Shown: piece by piece, positions 1-10,480 of the stretch
Layout: the number at the start of each line of letters is the position of its first letter
Numbering within the stretch: position 1 is the first letter of the stretch
Assembly (NCBI RefSeq): GCF_018343715.1
Contig: NZ_JAGYPL010000003.1
Span: 62,001 to 126,000 of the forward strand
DNA length: 64,000 nt
Reading direction: 5' to 3'
DNA from: Bacillus sp. FJAT-49711
Lineage (GTDB): Bacteria; Bacillota; Bacilli; Bacillales; Bacillaceae_C
The notes under the pieces: model-generated
The model's input: only the letters and a program-made list of their open reading frames with translations
Database searches by the model: none
Told to the model about the DNA's origin: nothing
Position numbers and translations under genes: made by a program

Positions 1-496
1 AACCTATTTCATTTCCATCCTTATCATTAAACCTCATCCCAAGTGCTTGAAGCATGCCTACTCCGCCATCATTCGTTGCCGAACCGCCTATCGCAAGAAC
101 AAAATTGCGATAACCTTTATCCAATGCTGATTTAATTAATTCTCCTGTTCCATATGTAGTCGCTAACATTGGATTTCTTTCACAATCTGCAATCAAATTA
201 AGGCCGGAAGCAACAGCCATTTCGATCACACACGTCGTTTGGTCTCCAAGTACTCCGAAATAGGCATCCACCTCTTTTCCATGGGGACCCGTTACTTTTT
301 TATATACCTTTTGACCACTTGTTGAAGTTATTAACGTTTCTAGTGTACCTTCCCCTCCATCTGCTACTGGAATTAACACCGTTTCGGCATTTGGGAAAGC
401 ATTTTTTATTCCTTTTTCAATCGCTAAAGCAGCATCCTTCGCGGATAAACTGCCTTTAAACGAATCTGGTGCAATAACAATTTTTATGATGATCAT
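1..496 (-). CDS. glxK: glycerate kinase, N-terminal part (cut by window edge)
   Basis: The minus-strand frame from ATG at 496 runs off the left edge after about 165 residues. The N-terminus reads IVIAPDSFKGSL, followed by a GGEGT motif and, near the edge, AIGGSATNDGG. These are signatures of the GlxK/GarK glycerate kinase family, which phosphorylates glycerate in glyoxylate and hexarate breakdown. AAGGAG sits directly against the ATG, so the true start may be a codon or two further in; homologues usually begin MKIVIAPDS. It is divergent from the CdaR-type regulator at 698, the usual partner and likely activator. The C-terminus is not in the window. Confidence 0.9.
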   Translation of the reverse strand, partial: MIIIKIVIAPDSFKGSLSAKDAALAIEKGIKNAFPNAETVLIPVADGGEGTLETLITSTSGQKVYKKVTGPHGKEVDAYFGVLGDQTTCVIEMAVASGLNLIADCERNPMLATTYGTGELIKSALDKGYRNFVLAIGGSATNDGGVGMLQALGMRFNDKDGNEIG

Positions 497-697
497 CTCC
501 TTATTTATTTAGGAAGGATTCTTCCTTTAATTAAATTTCATTCAATTATAATCATATTGATTAAAAATTACTTTATCAGTACAATACAATTTAACAAGAA
601 GAAAACACCAAATATTTGTACATATTGACCAAAAATCCGCCTATCTATTCTGTATAATAAGTCGAAAAATGTCACTTTTGCACAAAGGAGAATCAAA

Positions 698-1774
698 ATG
701 ATTACCCATGAAATGGCTGAAATGCTCGTAAAAGAGACTTCAAAAGTCCTAGACTTAAACATTAACATTATGAACGAAAAAGGAATTATTATCGCCTCTG
801 GAGATTCATCACGACTATATAGTATTCATGAGGGTGCATTAGAGGTCATTAAAAGTGGACAGACATTTGAAATAACTCTAAAAAATAAAAAGCAATTAAG
901 AGGTACAAAGCCGGGAATTAATTTACCTATTACTTTTCAAAATCAAATCGTAGCCGTTATCGGCATAACGGGAAATCCTGAAACAATTGGAAACAGAGCC
1001 GGCCTCGTTAAAATGATGGCTGAACTATTGGTGAAGCAATCATACATTGCCTCCCAAACGGAATGGCGACAAAGAATGAAAGAGATGACGATTGAAGAGC
1101 TATTAAAACAAGACCCAAATTACGAATACGTGAATCGATGGCTAGGTCTTCTAAACATTCATCTCGAAGGTCCATTCATAATCTCATTGATAGATATTTC
1201 CGATCACTCATTTTCCAGCCAAACACTTATAAATGATGCGGAAGATATTATCAAAAAAGGAATGACAGGCTTCATTAATACTAATAAAATGATATTAATC
1301 CTCACCGATGGCACATTTACTCAAGGAGAAGAAAAGCTTTCCACGCTATATAAAGATTTGATAAAAAAGAACCTAGGAATTAGGCTTGCTTATAGTTCAC
1401 AAATTCATAATCTAGAAAATATTGCTAGAGGTTATAAAGAATGTGAGATGGCCCTTTCAATAAGTGATGACTCAACTAAAATCGTTTCCTATACAGACAT
1501 TGAACCAAAGGCACTTATACATCAAATTGATCGCAAACTTGGTGAACCCTTTTCTAATAGAATCCTACAGGGCAGTATTAAAAATCACCTCGAAACATTA
1601 CAAGCTTTTTTTGACTGCAATTTTAACATTAAAGAAACAGCGGAAAAACTATTCATTCATCGAAACACATTGATTTATAGACTCAATAAAATAAAAGAGG
1701 AAAGCGGCTATGATCCACAAAACTTTAAAGACGCTTTTGCCTTACAAATGGGAATGTGGTTAAGTGATACATAA
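698..1774 (+). CDS. CdaR-family sugar diacid regulator
   Basis: 358 residues. Residues about 5-135 match the sugar-diacid recognition domain of CdaR, a middle domain follows, and the last 55 residues carry a PucR/CdaR helix-turn-helix (FNIKETAEKLFIHRNTLIYR). CdaR proteins activate glycerate, glucarate and galactarate genes in response to the acid. AAGGAG lies 8 nt before the ATG. The gene is divergent from glycerate kinase across a 200-bp A+T-rich spacer, so that gene is the obvious target. Whether it also acts on the sugar-acid genes from 7.4 kb onward cannot be told from the sequence. Confidence 0.88.
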   Translation: MITHEMAEMLVKETSKVLDLNINIMNEKGIIIASGDSSRLYSIHEGALEVIKSGQTFEITLKNKKQLRGTKPGINLPITFQNQIVAVIGITGNPETIGNRAGLVKMMAELLVKQSYIASQTEWRQRMKEMTIEELLKQDPNYEYVNRWLGLLNIHLEGPFIISLIDISDHSFSSQTLINDAEDIIKKGMTGFINTNKMILILTDGTFTQGEEKLSTLYKDLIKKNLGIRLAYSSQIHNLENIARGYKECEMALSISDDSTKIVSYTDIEPKALIHQIDRKLGEPFSNRILQGSIKNHLETLQAFFDCNFNIKETAEKLFIHRNTLIYRLNKIKEESGYDPQNFKDAFALQMGMWLSDT

Positions 1775-1798
1775 AAAAATAAAAGGAGGCAACACAAA

Positions 1799-2674
1799 AT
1801 GAAATCAGCATTAGTATTAGGAGGAACTCGTTTTTTCGGTAAGGAGCTTGTCCATTCCTTGCTTTCTAAAGGTGTCAATGTGACGATTGCTACTAGAGGT
1901 AAAAGTGGAAACCCATTTGGAGATAAAGTAAAACATATTATTGCTGACCGATATGACATGAAATCTTTGCAAACAGCCTGTGAGGGATTATACTTTGATG
2001 TTGTTTATGACCAAATTGGATACTCATCAGAAGATATCAATATTGCGTATGAAGCGTTGAAAGATAAAGTAGGTAAGTTTGTTTTCACCTCTTCCATGTC
2101 CGTTTATGAATATGGGTATAATCTTTCTGAAGACGCATTCAATCCATATAGATATCCGCTAAATGTCGTTAAAAGCCAAGATGTATCGTATGGAGAAGGA
2201 AAAAAGCTTGCCGAAACTTCCCTATTTTCCAAGAAAGAACTTCCCGCTGTAGCAGTGCGCATCCCGATTGTTTTAGGTGAAGAAGATTATACCGAGCGTC
2301 TGCTTTTTCATGTAAGGAAAATAAAAAACGGAGAAGAAATCGGGATGCCCAATCCCAACGCCCATCTCAACTTTATTTCTGCCCGCGAAGCTGGTGAGTT
2401 TCTTGCATGGATAGGAATACAAGATTTTACAGGACCAGTCAATGCATGTGCAAATGGAGACATTCAATTGGCCGATTTAATGAAGCTAATTGAATCCAAA
2501 ACAGGAAAAAATGCTGTATTGACGACAAATCTGGTGGATGAAAACCGTTCACCTTATGGAATTGAAAAAACTTGGACAATGGATAATTCAAAAGCCACCG
2601 AACTAGGCTACGAGTTTAGTAACTTATCTGACTGGCTTCCTGGATTAATTGAACATTGCAATAAAATAGTTTGA
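1799..2674 (+). CDS. NAD-dependent epimerase/dehydratase family protein
   Basis: 291 residues, an extended short-chain dehydrogenase fold. The Rossmann motif GGTRFFG is at residues 8-14 and a YGEGK stretch supplies the Tyr-x3-Lys pair. AAAGGAGG precedes the ATG. It begins 24 nt after the CdaR stop, so the two are probably co-transcribed. The family acts on nucleotide sugars or related compounds; the substrate cannot be named here. A link to sugar-acid use is suggested only by the neighbouring regulator. Confidence 0.8.
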   Translation: MKSALVLGGTRFFGKELVHSLLSKGVNVTIATRGKSGNPFGDKVKHIIADRYDMKSLQTACEGLYFDVVYDQIGYSSEDINIAYEALKDKVGKFVFTSSMSVYEYGYNLSEDAFNPYRYPLNVVKSQDVSYGEGKKLAETSLFSKKELPAVAVRIPIVLGEEDYTERLLFHVRKIKNGEEIGMPNPNAHLNFISAREAGEFLAWIGIQDFTGPVNACANGDIQLADLMKLIESKTGKNAVLTTNLVDENRSPYGIEKTWTMDNSKATELGYEFSNLSDWLPGLIEHCNKIV

Positions 2675-2777
2675 ATGAAAAAATACCGTTTTAACAATAA
2701 GTAGATCCGTTTTCTTGGAGAAAAATAGTAATACTGCTTTATTGTTCTTAAAGAAAATACACCTAGAATAGAATCGC

Positions 2778-2841
2778 AAATAGCACCCGAAATAACATTT
2801 TGATAATATCTATTGTCATCGTGATAATTCAGGTGCTATTT
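2778..2841 (+). terminator. long-loop inverted repeat after the epimerase gene
   Basis: AAATAGCACC at 2778-2787 pairs with GGTGCTATTT at 2832-2841 around a 44-nt loop, with only a short T run. It may end the CdaR-epimerase transcript. The rest of the 2675-2939 spacer shows nothing clear. Confidence 0.4.
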
Positions 2842-2939
2842 CAATTGTAACTTTATCTAAAAAGGAAAAAGGATATGGATAAAAATGTTAAAACTATTAA
2901 GAATCACTTAAATTACCTTAATTAGAAAGGGCGGTAACA

Positions 2940-3527
2940 TTGAATAAAGTGCTCCTGAAATATATGTCTGATTTTACTTTAATCAGCGAAGATGAACAGC
3001 GCGCAATCTCTGAAAGTTTACGAATCGATGAATATAAAAAAGGAAAATACCTTCTTAGACAAGGAGAACTTTCCACCGTTAAATGTTATTTCGTATTAAT
3101 GGGATGTGTTAAGCAGTTTTTTATAGATGAATTAGGTAATGAGGTTACATCAAATTTTTTTACTGAAGAACAAGCTATTCCAATTATCAATGACCAGACC
3201 CATGGTGAATTGTCAAAGTATTCATTAGTGTGTGTCGAAGACTGCCTATTAGTTGTTGGCGATGTTGATTCTGAAAAAACGATGTTTAATAAATACCCAC
3301 AACTGGAAACAATGATACGCAAAATGATGGAGATAAACCTTGGTGAAATACAAGAGCAATTCGGAGAATTTATCAATTCTTCTCCAGAAGGACGCTACGA
3401 ATCCGTTTTAAGGAAACGTCCCCAGTTAGTTGACCGTGTACCACAGCATCAATTGGCTAGTTATCTTGGAATTGCTCCCGAGTCATTAAGTAGAATAAAA
3501 AAGCGAATTAAAAAAAATAAATTTTAA
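2940..3527 (+). CDS. Crp/Fnr-family transcriptional regulator (short form)
   Basis: 195 residues. The N-terminal 120 residues form a cyclic-nucleotide-binding-like beta barrel. The C-terminal 40 residues carry a winged-helix HTH (VPQHQLASYLGIAPESLSRI). The start is TTG at 2940 behind GAAAGGGCGG. This short type is common in Firmicutes and Bacteroidetes and often controls one adjacent gene. The medium-chain dehydrogenase 230 bp downstream is a possible target. Its recognition helix differs from that of the regulator at 41071. Effector unknown. Confidence 0.8.
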   Translation: MNKVLLKYMSDFTLISEDEQRAISESLRIDEYKKGKYLLRQGELSTVKCYFVLMGCVKQFFIDELGNEVTSNFFTEEQAIPIINDQTHGELSKYSLVCVEDCLLVVGDVDSEKTMFNKYPQLETMIRKMMEINLGEIQEQFGEFINSSPEGRYESVLRKRPQLVDRVPQHQLASYLGIAPESLSRIKKRIKKNKF

Positions 3528-3755
3528 AATAGATCTTATCCACATTTTGCAATCTTCTAGCCTCTTAGCAGCAACAATTTACCGAAGGCTAACTCACCAA
3601 ACATCATTGAACTATATTCCACACTTACACTTTTGTAATAACCACCATACAAAAACTCTAAAGTCTCTAGAAATTAACTTAAGTCAATGAAAGGTTTTTA
3701 TCACCTTGTTATGATTAAAATTAAATCTAGGAGTTGTGAATTTGGAGGGGTTTAT

Positions 3756-4724
3756 ATGAAAGCAATAATTTGTGATAAATATGGTTCACCCGATGTACTT
3801 GAATTAAAAGAGATCAAAAAACCCTTACCTACCGATAATCAAGTATTGGTAAAGGTTCATACAGCATCCTTAAACTTTGGTAATTTGGTACTTTTGAAGG
3901 GCAAACCTTTCTTAGCCCGTTTTGCCTTCGGACTAACGAGACCAAAATACTCTATTCCAGGAGGTGACATAGCTGGTACAGTTGAAGCTGTTGGTAAAGA
4001 CATTAAGTTATTTCAAGTAGGTGATAAAGTATTTGGCGACCTCTCTTGTTGTGGTTGGGGCGGTTTAGCTGAATATGCAGCAGTTCCCGAACATGCTATA
4101 GCCTTAAAGCCAACCAATATCTCCTTTGAGGAAGCTGCCGCAACACCTATGGCAAGCGTGACTGCCTTACAGGGATTACGTGATAAAGGTAAGATTAAAT
4201 CGGGACAAAAGGTATTAATTTATGGGGCATCTGGTGGTGTCGGTACTTTCGCGGTACAAATCGCCAAATCATTTGGCGCTGAAGTAACAGGTGTATGTAG
4301 TACAAGAAATATAAAGATATTACGTTCAATAGGAGTCGACCATATCATTGATTATACAAAAGATGATTTCACCAAAGATGAAGAGCGTTACGATTTGATT
4401 CTGGGTGTGAACGGTTCCAATTCCATATCAGCTTATAAACGTGTACTAAAACCAAATGGGCATTTTGTTCACGTAGGAGGTTCCGAATCCCAATATTTTC
4501 AAACATTATTTCTTGGACCTTTTATTTCAATAGCCGGAAACAAGAAAATAAGTAATCTGTTACAGAGAGCAAACCAAAAAGACTTAAATCATGTAAAAGA
4601 ATTACTTGAGACTAGTAAAATAAAACCAATAATTGATAAACGGTATAAGTTAAGTGAAGTACCTGAAGCATTCAAATATTTTCAGGGAGGTCACGCTCAA
4701 GGTAAAGTTATAATTACTGTATAA
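3756..4724 (+). CDS. medium-chain NAD(P)-dependent alcohol dehydrogenase / quinone reductase-like
   Basis: 322 residues from ATG 3756, which follows GGAGGGG by 5 nt; the frame is open back to 3687 but has no ribosome site there. The N-terminal GroES-like domain (PDVLELKE, GGDIAGTVEAVG) precedes a Rossmann domain with GASGGVGTFAVQIAK. The structural zinc Cys cluster of classical alcohol dehydrogenases is missing, placing it with zeta-crystallin/QOR-like NADPH enzymes that reduce quinones or enones. It stands alone and is followed by a terminator. Confidence 0.85.
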   Translation: MKAIICDKYGSPDVLELKEIKKPLPTDNQVLVKVHTASLNFGNLVLLKGKPFLARFAFGLTRPKYSIPGGDIAGTVEAVGKDIKLFQVGDKVFGDLSCCGWGGLAEYAAVPEHAIALKPTNISFEEAAATPMASVTALQGLRDKGKIKSGQKVLIYGASGGVGTFAVQIAKSFGAEVTGVCSTRNIKILRSIGVDHIIDYTKDDFTKDEERYDLILGVNGSNSISAYKRVLKPNGHFVHVGGSESQYFQTLFLGPFISIAGNKKISNLLQRANQKDLNHVKELLETSKIKPIIDKRYKLSEVPEAFKYFQGGHAQGKVIITV

Positions 4725-4762
4725 CGAAGTGCTTTGAATTAAAGTTTTACCACATTTAAGTC

Positions 4763-4797
4763 AAAAAGCTTGAAATTTTTCTCAAGCTTTTTTTTTA
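4763..4797 (+). terminator. rho-independent terminator
   Basis: AAAGCTTGA (4765-4773) pairs with TCAAGCTTT (4782-4790) and runs into a stretch of T. It ends the dehydrogenase transcript. Confidence 0.85.
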
Positions 4798-4883
4798 TGT
4801 GCTAATTCATATGATTAAACCTGTAATTATAGATTTTTCTCCACGTTATCGAACTACATATCTAACAATCAGGATTTTTCTCA

Positions 4884-5798
4884 CTAATTATTCAAAATTG
4901 CTTCTGCAAAAGCAACAGTCTTCACTAAACCCTCGTATTCCTCAGGAGTTGAGCCATCTTCCACACACCAGCAAATCCCCATTGCTGTTTCAACAAACAA
5001 GCATTTCCTTATTATTTCATTTGGTATGTCTAGACTTTTTTCTAAGAAATTGATGATATCGTTTATTGTCACATGCAGTTCCGGAGTTATGTCATCACCA
5101 AATTCATTTAATATAAAGCGCGGCACATCAAAAATCGGATCCCCTACTACTCCTTTTGGATCAATAATTTTATACTTACCATCTGAACATAGCAAAATAT
5201 TATCATGGTGAAAATCACCATGAAGCAACATCTTTTGGGTGTATATACTGGACAATGAATGGCATGTATCTTGTGCTTTTTTCATATACACATATAGTTC
5301 ATGAAAATCTTGACGCTGGCTCATGTAGGCCGCTATTTTATCAACCCACTCTACATAAGTAGGATATATTTCAGGTTTGATAGCTTTAATATGCAAATCT
5401 TTATAAAGAGACGAAAATACAGAAAGCCTTTTTTCGAGGGAATCCACATCCCTTAAAGGAATTCCCGGCTTTATCCATTCTTCTAATATGACACCCTTTT
5501 CAATATCAGCCTCAAAAACTCTACAAAATCTTTTCCCATCGTATTCATTTAATGCATTGAATTCAGTAAAAATTTCTCTTGCTTGTGGATTACCTAATTT
5601 CAATACAACATCTCCAAACTTTTCCGATCGACATGTAAAAACGATGTTCGCAGAGTAGGAAGGAATAAATTGAAAAGTAGTTAACGACCATCTCTTAGAA
5701 TATACATCTATATTTCTCAAAACTTCTTCGTAAAAAGCTTTTCCAAAATGATTGATGATCTTTTCGATTTCTTCTTGTTTAAACCTATAACTTAACAT
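4884..5798 (-). CDS. APH(6)/hydroxyurea-type small-molecule kinase
   Basis: 304 residues. The catalytic loop LHGDFHHDNILL and the downstream IDPKGVVGDPIFDV metal-binding segment are typical of the APH(6)/Hur branch of the aminoglycoside phosphotransferases (streptomycin 6-kinase relatives). A nucleotide-site lysine lies in VVLKLGN. Chromosomal Bacillus copies are common and their natural substrate is often unknown, so resistance should not be assumed. The gene is a monocistron, divergent from the GNAT gene at 5943. Confidence 0.82.
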   Translation of the reverse strand: MLSYRFKQEEIEKIINHFGKAFYEEVLRNIDVYSKRWSLTTFQFIPSYSANIVFTCRSEKFGDVVLKLGNPQAREIFTEFNALNEYDGKRFCRVFEADIEKGVILEEWIKPGIPLRDVDSLEKRLSVFSSLYKDLHIKAIKPEIYPTYVEWVDKIAAYMSQRQDFHELYVYMKKAQDTCHSLSSIYTQKMLLHGDFHHDNILLCSDGKYKIIDPKGVVGDPIFDVPRFILNEFGDDITPELHVTINDIINFLEKSLDIPNEIIRKCLFVETAMGICWCVEDGSTPEEYEGLVKTVAFAEAILNN

Positions 5799-5942
5799 TT
5801 TGCCCCCTAAAAGATTAACTCTACTCGTATTTTTGGTGCTGCTAATTGTATTCGTTATAGATTTTCTTCACTTATAGCCATTTCTCCTCTATTATTACTA
5901 CATGAATGTGATATTATTTATTTTATTATAGGGGGGAGACGT

Positions 5943-6344
5943 TTGTTAAATATTAGATATAAAGAAGGTACAAATATTAACGCGGAGGAGCTCTCTCAAT
6001 TATTTATTTCTTCGGGTATAAAAAGACCAACGAATGATTTAAACCGGCTACAACGGATGATAGATAATTCAGATATTATTTTAACGGCTTGGGATAAAGA
6101 TAGACTTGTTGGGATTGCTAGAGCTATTACAGATTATAGTTATTGTTGCTATCTATCCGATTTAGCAGTGAGTCAGGATTATCAAAAAAGCGGAATAGGC
6201 AATGAGCTTATAAGATTGCTGAAGGAACATATTGGCGAAGAAGTATCCTTATTACTTTTATCCTCACCATCCGCAATGAAATACTATCCAAAAGTTGGTT
6301 TTGAAACAGTACAAAATGGATTTAAGATTTCTAGAATGAGATAA
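5943..6344 (+). CDS. GNAT-family N-acetyltransferase
   Basis: 133 residues starting with TTG at 5943, 5 nt after GGGGGGAG. The acetyl-CoA loop is seen as LAVSQDYQKSGIGNELI (Q-x-x-G-x-G), followed by KYYPKVGFE near the end, as in small YhbS/ElaA-like acetyltransferases. Substrate unknown. Confidence 0.85.
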   Translation: MLNIRYKEGTNINAEELSQLFISSGIKRPTNDLNRLQRMIDNSDIILTAWDKDRLVGIARAITDYSYCCYLSDLAVSQDYQKSGIGNELIRLLKEHIGEEVSLLLLSSPSAMKYYPKVGFETVQNGFKISRMR

Positions 6345-6415
6345 GATATTTAATCATTGCTTCAGTTTTTACCATAATTACGGAGTATATCCATTTGTAT
6401 CATAACTTCGCGATT

Positions 6416-6568
6416 TGTCCAACAACAACCTTTTGTTGGACAAATGCACTTGCTTTTTCACAATTCTGTCTAACAACGAGTCTTTGATGGACAAAGGAAT
6501 CTGACTTTTCCTAATTTTGTCCATCATCAATACTTTGTTGGCAAATGCACCTGTTTTTTCGCAATTTG
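6416..6568 (+). repeat. three-copy 51-bp tandem hairpin repeat
   Basis: Units start at 6416, 6467 and 6518 (51, 51 and 50 bp). Each starts with an inverted repeat such as TGTCCAACAA / TTGTTGGACA and continues with a variable T-rich tail. Divergence among units is about 20-25 percent. An open frame on the minus strand crosses it but is only a product of the repeat. Two other arrays of similar period lie at 36140 and 41911. Confidence 0.75.
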
Positions 6569-6865
6569 TCACAACTGCAATGCGCATTGGATCCTTATGC
6601 TCAATACCCTCATCGGTTGGCACATTTCCTATTTGATCGAGAAGATTCGCTTCATAACTTCTTGAATTATTTAATATACATATTTTAAAATAACAATGAT
6701 TCATCTCCTACCGACTTACAGTAAGGAAAGATATTTTCGTTGACTATTGTTAAAATTATCTACTTTTTGCAATGATTTTCTATATAATGGATGTAAGTAA
6801 GAGCTCTACAGTGTATCTGCTGCGCTCAATGTTTATTGGATAAAAGGATGGAGGAGAAACATTTA

Positions 6866-7336
6866 ATGTCTAATGATCCTGAGGTTTTCTTAAATAAGGA
6901 CAAAGAAGAAATTCCAAAGACGAAAATAGAAAGAAAAGAAGGAGAACCCACTTCAGCTTTCAAAGGGGCTTCATGGGCGGCGCTGGCGGTGGGTGTTACA
7001 GCTTACCTCATCGGATTGTTTAACGCTTCTATGCAACTTAATGAAAAAGGATATTATTTTGCGGTCTTAATATTCGGACTCTATTCAGCGGTATCTTTGC
7101 AAAAAGCAGTGAGGGATAAAGATGAGGGAATACCAGTTACTAGTATTTACTATGGGATTAGTTGGGTTGCACTTATTGTTTCTATTTCCTTAATGGCTAT
7201 TGGTTTATACAATGCTGGAAGTATCATTTTAAGCGAAAAAGGATTTTATGCTATGTCCTTTGTTCTAAGTTTATTTGCAGCCATAACGGTACAGAAAAAT
7301 ATTAGAGATACACAGAGGGCTAGAGAAAAAGATTGA
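6866..7336 (+). CDS. YiaA/YiaB-family membrane protein
   Basis: 156 residues from ATG 6866, chosen because GGAGGAG lies 9 nt upstream; a TTG 30 nt earlier lacks a site. After a charged N-terminal tail of about 35 residues come two tandem YiaAB domains, each with two membrane helices ([15 protein letters not shown]..., [15 protein letters not shown]...) and a KG[YF]Y turn. Function of the family is not known. It is transcribed alone and ends at a strong hairpin. Confidence 0.8.
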   Translation: MSNDPEVFLNKDKEEIPKTKIERKEGEPTSAFKGASWAALAVGVTAYLIGLFNASMQLNEKGYYFAVLIFGLYSAVSLQKAVRDKDEGIPVTSIYYGISWVALIVSISLMAIGLYNAGSIILSEKGFYAMSFVLSLFAAITVQKNIRDTQRAREKD

Positions 7337-7380
7337 GCTTAGAACTTCAAATTTCTAATCACTTTATTGGGTATCTTATT

Positions 7381-7413
7381 ATGTTAACCCCGTCTTTTAA
7401 GAACGGGGTTAAC
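7381..7413 (+). terminator. strong hairpin between convergent genes
   Basis: ATGTTAACCCCGT pairs with ACGGGGTTAACAT over 13 bp. It separates the YiaA gene from the end of the convergent dehydratase gene and can serve both strands, although the T tails are short. Confidence 0.75.
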
Positions 7414-7436
7414 ATGTTTTAAAGAAATATCAATAG

Positions 7437-9419
7437 CTACAGGACCTCTAATTCACTCGCATCCTTGTTCAATGCTTTTTCCCCTGCTTCTAATACTTCT
7501 ATAATTCGATCTACGTCATAAATACTTCCACGCCAAGTGCCGCCGCTCACCTTTTGCAATGCTGCCCATAATCTTGTATCGTCTGGCAGCCCTTCTGCAG
7601 GCTTAATTTCATTGGATTTTCGTTTCGTTAAAATCCGAGCTCCTTCTTCAGGAGAAACCTGATGATCTTTTGTACCTAAAAAATTGACTCGCCCCTCTAA
7701 ATTCACTGTATCAATTTTCACTTCAACAATATCGCCATCTCGAAGTTTTCCAATCGGTCCATCAGCCAAACCTTCAGGCCCAACATGCCCTATACAAGCA
7801 CCCGTCGAAACACCTGAGAACCGAGCATCCGTAATCAACGTCACATGTTTTCCAAATGAAAGATGCTTTAACGCAGAAGTTAATTGATACGTCTCTTCCA
7901 TTCCAGTTCCAAGCGGTCCGCATCCAGAAACGATCATGACATCACCCGCCACGATTTTCCCTTTCCTAATTGCCCTAATTCCATCTCTTTCACTCGTAAA
8001 GACTTTCGCTTCACCTTTATGATAAAAAATTCCGTTTTTATCTATTTTTTCTTTGTCAATCGAAGTTGATTTGATGACCGAGCCTTCAGGTGCAATATTT
8101 CCGGTTGGAAACGTGATGGTCGAGGTCATGCCTTTCTTTTCAGCTTGTTCCTTTGACATAATAACCTCAAAAGCATCAATACCGTCAGCGATTTTTAAGC
8201 GCTCTTTCATTAGCCTTCGGCGCTCAGATTGCTCCCACCAATCTAGGTTCTCTCGGAGAGTTTTCCCTGTTACAGTCATGACATCCTCGTTTAACAACCC
8301 TAAATTTCTTAAATGCAGCATTACTTCTGGTACACCGCCTGCAAGATAAGCTCGAATAGTCGGATGGTATTCTGGTCCATTCGGAAGGACGCTCACTAGC
8401 CTTGGTGTTTGTCTGTTTACTTTGATCCAATCCCCTACAGCTGGAATTGCACATCCTGCCGCATGCGCAATTGCGGGTATATGTAAAAGCAAATTCGTAG
8501 AGCCGCCAAATGCAGCATGTACCACCATTGCATTATGAATAGCTTCATCCGTTACAATATCCTTCGTCGTCATGCGTTTTTGTTCCATTTCAATGACGGC
8601 TCGAGCCGAGTTTCTTGCCATTTCCCTCCAAATTTCTTGGCCAGATGGGGCAAGTGCCGAATGGGGCAGAGATAATCCCAGCGCTTCACTCACTACTTGA
8701 GCAGTTGCGGCAGTTCCTAAAAATTGGCACCCTCCGCCAGGTGTTGCACATGCCCTGCAGCCTAGTTCCGCTGCTTCTTCAAGTGTAATTTCGTTAGCGG
8801 AGTAACGGGCACCAATTGTTTGAATCTTCCCAGCATCTTCGCCGTATTCTGGGGGCAACGTCACTCCCCCTGGAATGACAACGGTCGGAAGATCATGCAT
8901 GGAAGCGAGTGCCAACATCATCGCCGGTAACCCTTTATCACATGTTCCAATACCAATAACAGCCTTACGTGTCGGAAGGGAACGAATCAACCTGCGATAC
9001 ACAATTGCTGCATCATTTCGGTATGGAAAAGAATCAAACATGCCCGTCGTCCCTTGGGATCTTCCATCACATGGATCACTTACATATGCTGCAAAGGGAA
9101 TCCCTCCAGCACGATTGATTTCCATCGCCGCTTCCTTCATTAATTGATCAACTTCCCAGTGGCCCGTGTGATAGCCTAAAGCAATGGGAAATCCATCGCT
9201 ATCTTTCATGCCGCCTTGTGTACTGAGCAATAATACTTCTTTTCCTCGAAGATTATTTGGCGACCAACCCATTCCAACATTTTGAGACAATCCAAATAAA
9301 TCACCACTCGGTGAGTTCCGCAACATATAATCCGTCAATGGCAGCTTGCCTTCTGGCCCTTTCGCTTTCGTTTGGATATTTTCTATCGTTTCCCGTACTG
9401 TCGATAATAAATGATCCAT
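7437..9419 (-). CDS. YjhG/YagF-type dehydratase (D-xylonate dehydratase family)
   Basis: About 660 residues, the length of the YjhG/YagF branch rather than the 560 of IlvD. Iron-sulfur/active-site cysteines are visible in [30 protein letters not shown] and [16 protein letters not shown]. The family removes water from pentonates such as D-xylonate to give 2-keto-3-deoxypentonate. Start ATG 9419 follows GGGGGG by 6 nt; an ATG two codons earlier overlaps that site. It is the last gene of a five-gene unit and lies 12 nt after the FAH gene, whose product would take the next step. The exact pentonate or hexonate is not proven. Confidence 0.88.
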   Translation of the reverse strand: MDHLLSTVRETIENIQTKAKGPEGKLPLTDYMLRNSPSGDLFGLSQNVGMGWSPNNLRGKEVLLLSTQGGMKDSDGFPIALGYHTGHWEVDQLMKEAAMEINRAGGIPFAAYVSDPCDGRSQGTTGMFDSFPYRNDAAIVYRRLIRSLPTRKAVIGIGTCDKGLPAMMLALASMHDLPTVVIPGGVTLPPEYGEDAGKIQTIGARYSANEITLEEAAELGCRACATPGGGCQFLGTAATAQVVSEALGLSLPHSALAPSGQEIWREMARNSARAVIEMEQKRMTTKDIVTDEAIHNAMVVHAAFGGSTNLLLHIPAIAHAAGCAIPAVGDWIKVNRQTPRLVSVLPNGPEYHPTIRAYLAGGVPEVMLHLRNLGLLNEDVMTVTGKTLRENLDWWEQSERRRLMKERLKIADGIDAFEVIMSKEQAEKKGMTSTITFPTGNIAPEGSVIKSTSIDKEKIDKNGIFYHKGEAKVFTSERDGIRAIRKGKIVAGDVMIVSGCGPLGTGMEETYQLTSALKHLSFGKHVTLITDARFSGVSTGACIGHVGPEGLADGPIGKLRDGDIVEVKIDTVNLEGRVNFLGTKDHQVSPEEGARILTKRKSNEIKPAEGLPDDTRLWAALQKVSGGTWRGSIYDVDRIIEVLEAGEKALNKDASELEVL

Positions 9420-9431
9420 TCCCATCCCCCC

Positions 9432-10304
9432 TTATTGCGCCGCCACTGGATTTCGCAACAGTCCAATGCCGGAAATCACAATTTCTACTACATCACCATC
9501 TTTTAACGTGAAATCATTTGGAGGAACGATACATGTGCCGGTTAATAATACAGTTCCGGGAAAAAGTTCATTATCCCTCTGTAAAAATTCAACTAATTCC
9601 TCATATTTTCTTTTTAATTGAGAGGTACTTGCTGCATCTTCAAAAATCTTTTCACCTTCCCGAAAAACGGTGCACTTAATATCAAAAGCATATGGATCCT
9701 CAACCGTCTCGGCTAGTAAAATCGCTGGCCCAATTGAACACGAATGTTTCCACATTTTTGCTTGCGGCAAATATAGCGGATTTTCGCCTTCAATATCTCG
9801 GCAGCTCATGTCATTTCCTATCGTGTATCCGACAATGTTTCCCAATCCATCTACCACTAACCCTAACTCTGGTTCAGGAATTTGCCATGTTGAATCGGAT
9901 CGTAAATATAGTGATTCGTTCGGTCCAATCGTTCTTTTATCCGTCGATTTGAGAAAAAGCTCAGGCCGCTCCGCAACGTAAACCTTGTCATAAAATGAAA
10001 CAGACGGCTCACTCCCTTGTGATTCATAGTTTCGCGCATCTTTGCTTCTTAAATATGTAACACCGCTTGCCCATACTTCTTGGGCATTGATAGGCAGCTC
10101 AAGATTCAATTCATCTAGTGATTTTTGAATAGGTTCAGTTCCATTTAACTCTTCATTCACCAAAGTGAGACAGCTCTTTTGTTGTTCATTACATGTTTCC
10201 AGTAATTCCTGAAAGTCTTGAAATGGCAATGGATAAATCTTTGAATCTCCTGTTACGGCAGCCAATTGTGTCTTATCTGATTCAGCATAACGAATGATTC
10301 TCAT
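9432..10304 (-). CDS. fumarylacetoacetase-family 2-keto-3-deoxypentonate dehydratase (probable)
   Basis: 290 residues. The FAH-fold metal site appears as IPEPELGLVVDG (E-x-E) and GNDMSCRDIEGEN (Asp). In the Weimberg route, FAH-family enzymes of about this size turn 2-keto-3-deoxy-xylonate or -arabinonate into 2-oxoglutarate semialdehyde. Its place between a YjhG-type dehydratase (12 nt downstream) and 2-oxoglutarate semialdehyde dehydrogenase supports that role. The 176-nt gap upstream holds no gene. Other FAH-family activities cannot be excluded. Confidence 0.85.
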   Translation of the reverse strand: MRIIRYAESDKTQLAAVTGDSKIYPLPFQDFQELLETCNEQQKSCLTLVNEELNGTEPIQKSLDELNLELPINAQEVWASGVTYLRSKDARNYESQGSEPSVSFYDKVYVAERPELFLKSTDKRTIGPNESLYLRSDSTWQIPEPELGLVVDGLGNIVGYTIGNDMSCRDIEGENPLYLPQAKMWKHSCSIGPAILLAETVEDPYAFDIKCTVFREGEKIFEDAASTSQLKRKYEELVEFLQRDNELFPGTVLLTGTCIVPPNDFTLKDGDVVEIVISGIGLLRNPVAAQ

Positions 10305-10480
10305 GATCTAATCTCCTCTTTTTTAAAATGGCTATATTCTAAACTTTGTTTTGTAAAAATCCAATAAGGAAGTTTAGTCGTTCATATTAAACTGGTAGCT
10401 CTTTTCACATTTAAAAATCTTTTTCTCAATATTTAGATTTACATCAAATAGCATCATTGTTTGAGAAAGAATCAATAAAA

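Noticed and set aside
6378-6704. 108-codon frame on the minus strand
   Set aside because: It is made by the 51-bp repeat array; the protein shows the same degenerate internal repetition, has no family signature and only a dubious start.
7437-9419. Branched-chain dihydroxyacid dehydratase IlvD
   Set aside because: Length of about 660 residues and the YjhG/YagF-type N-terminus, plus neighbours, favour a sugar-acid dehydratase.
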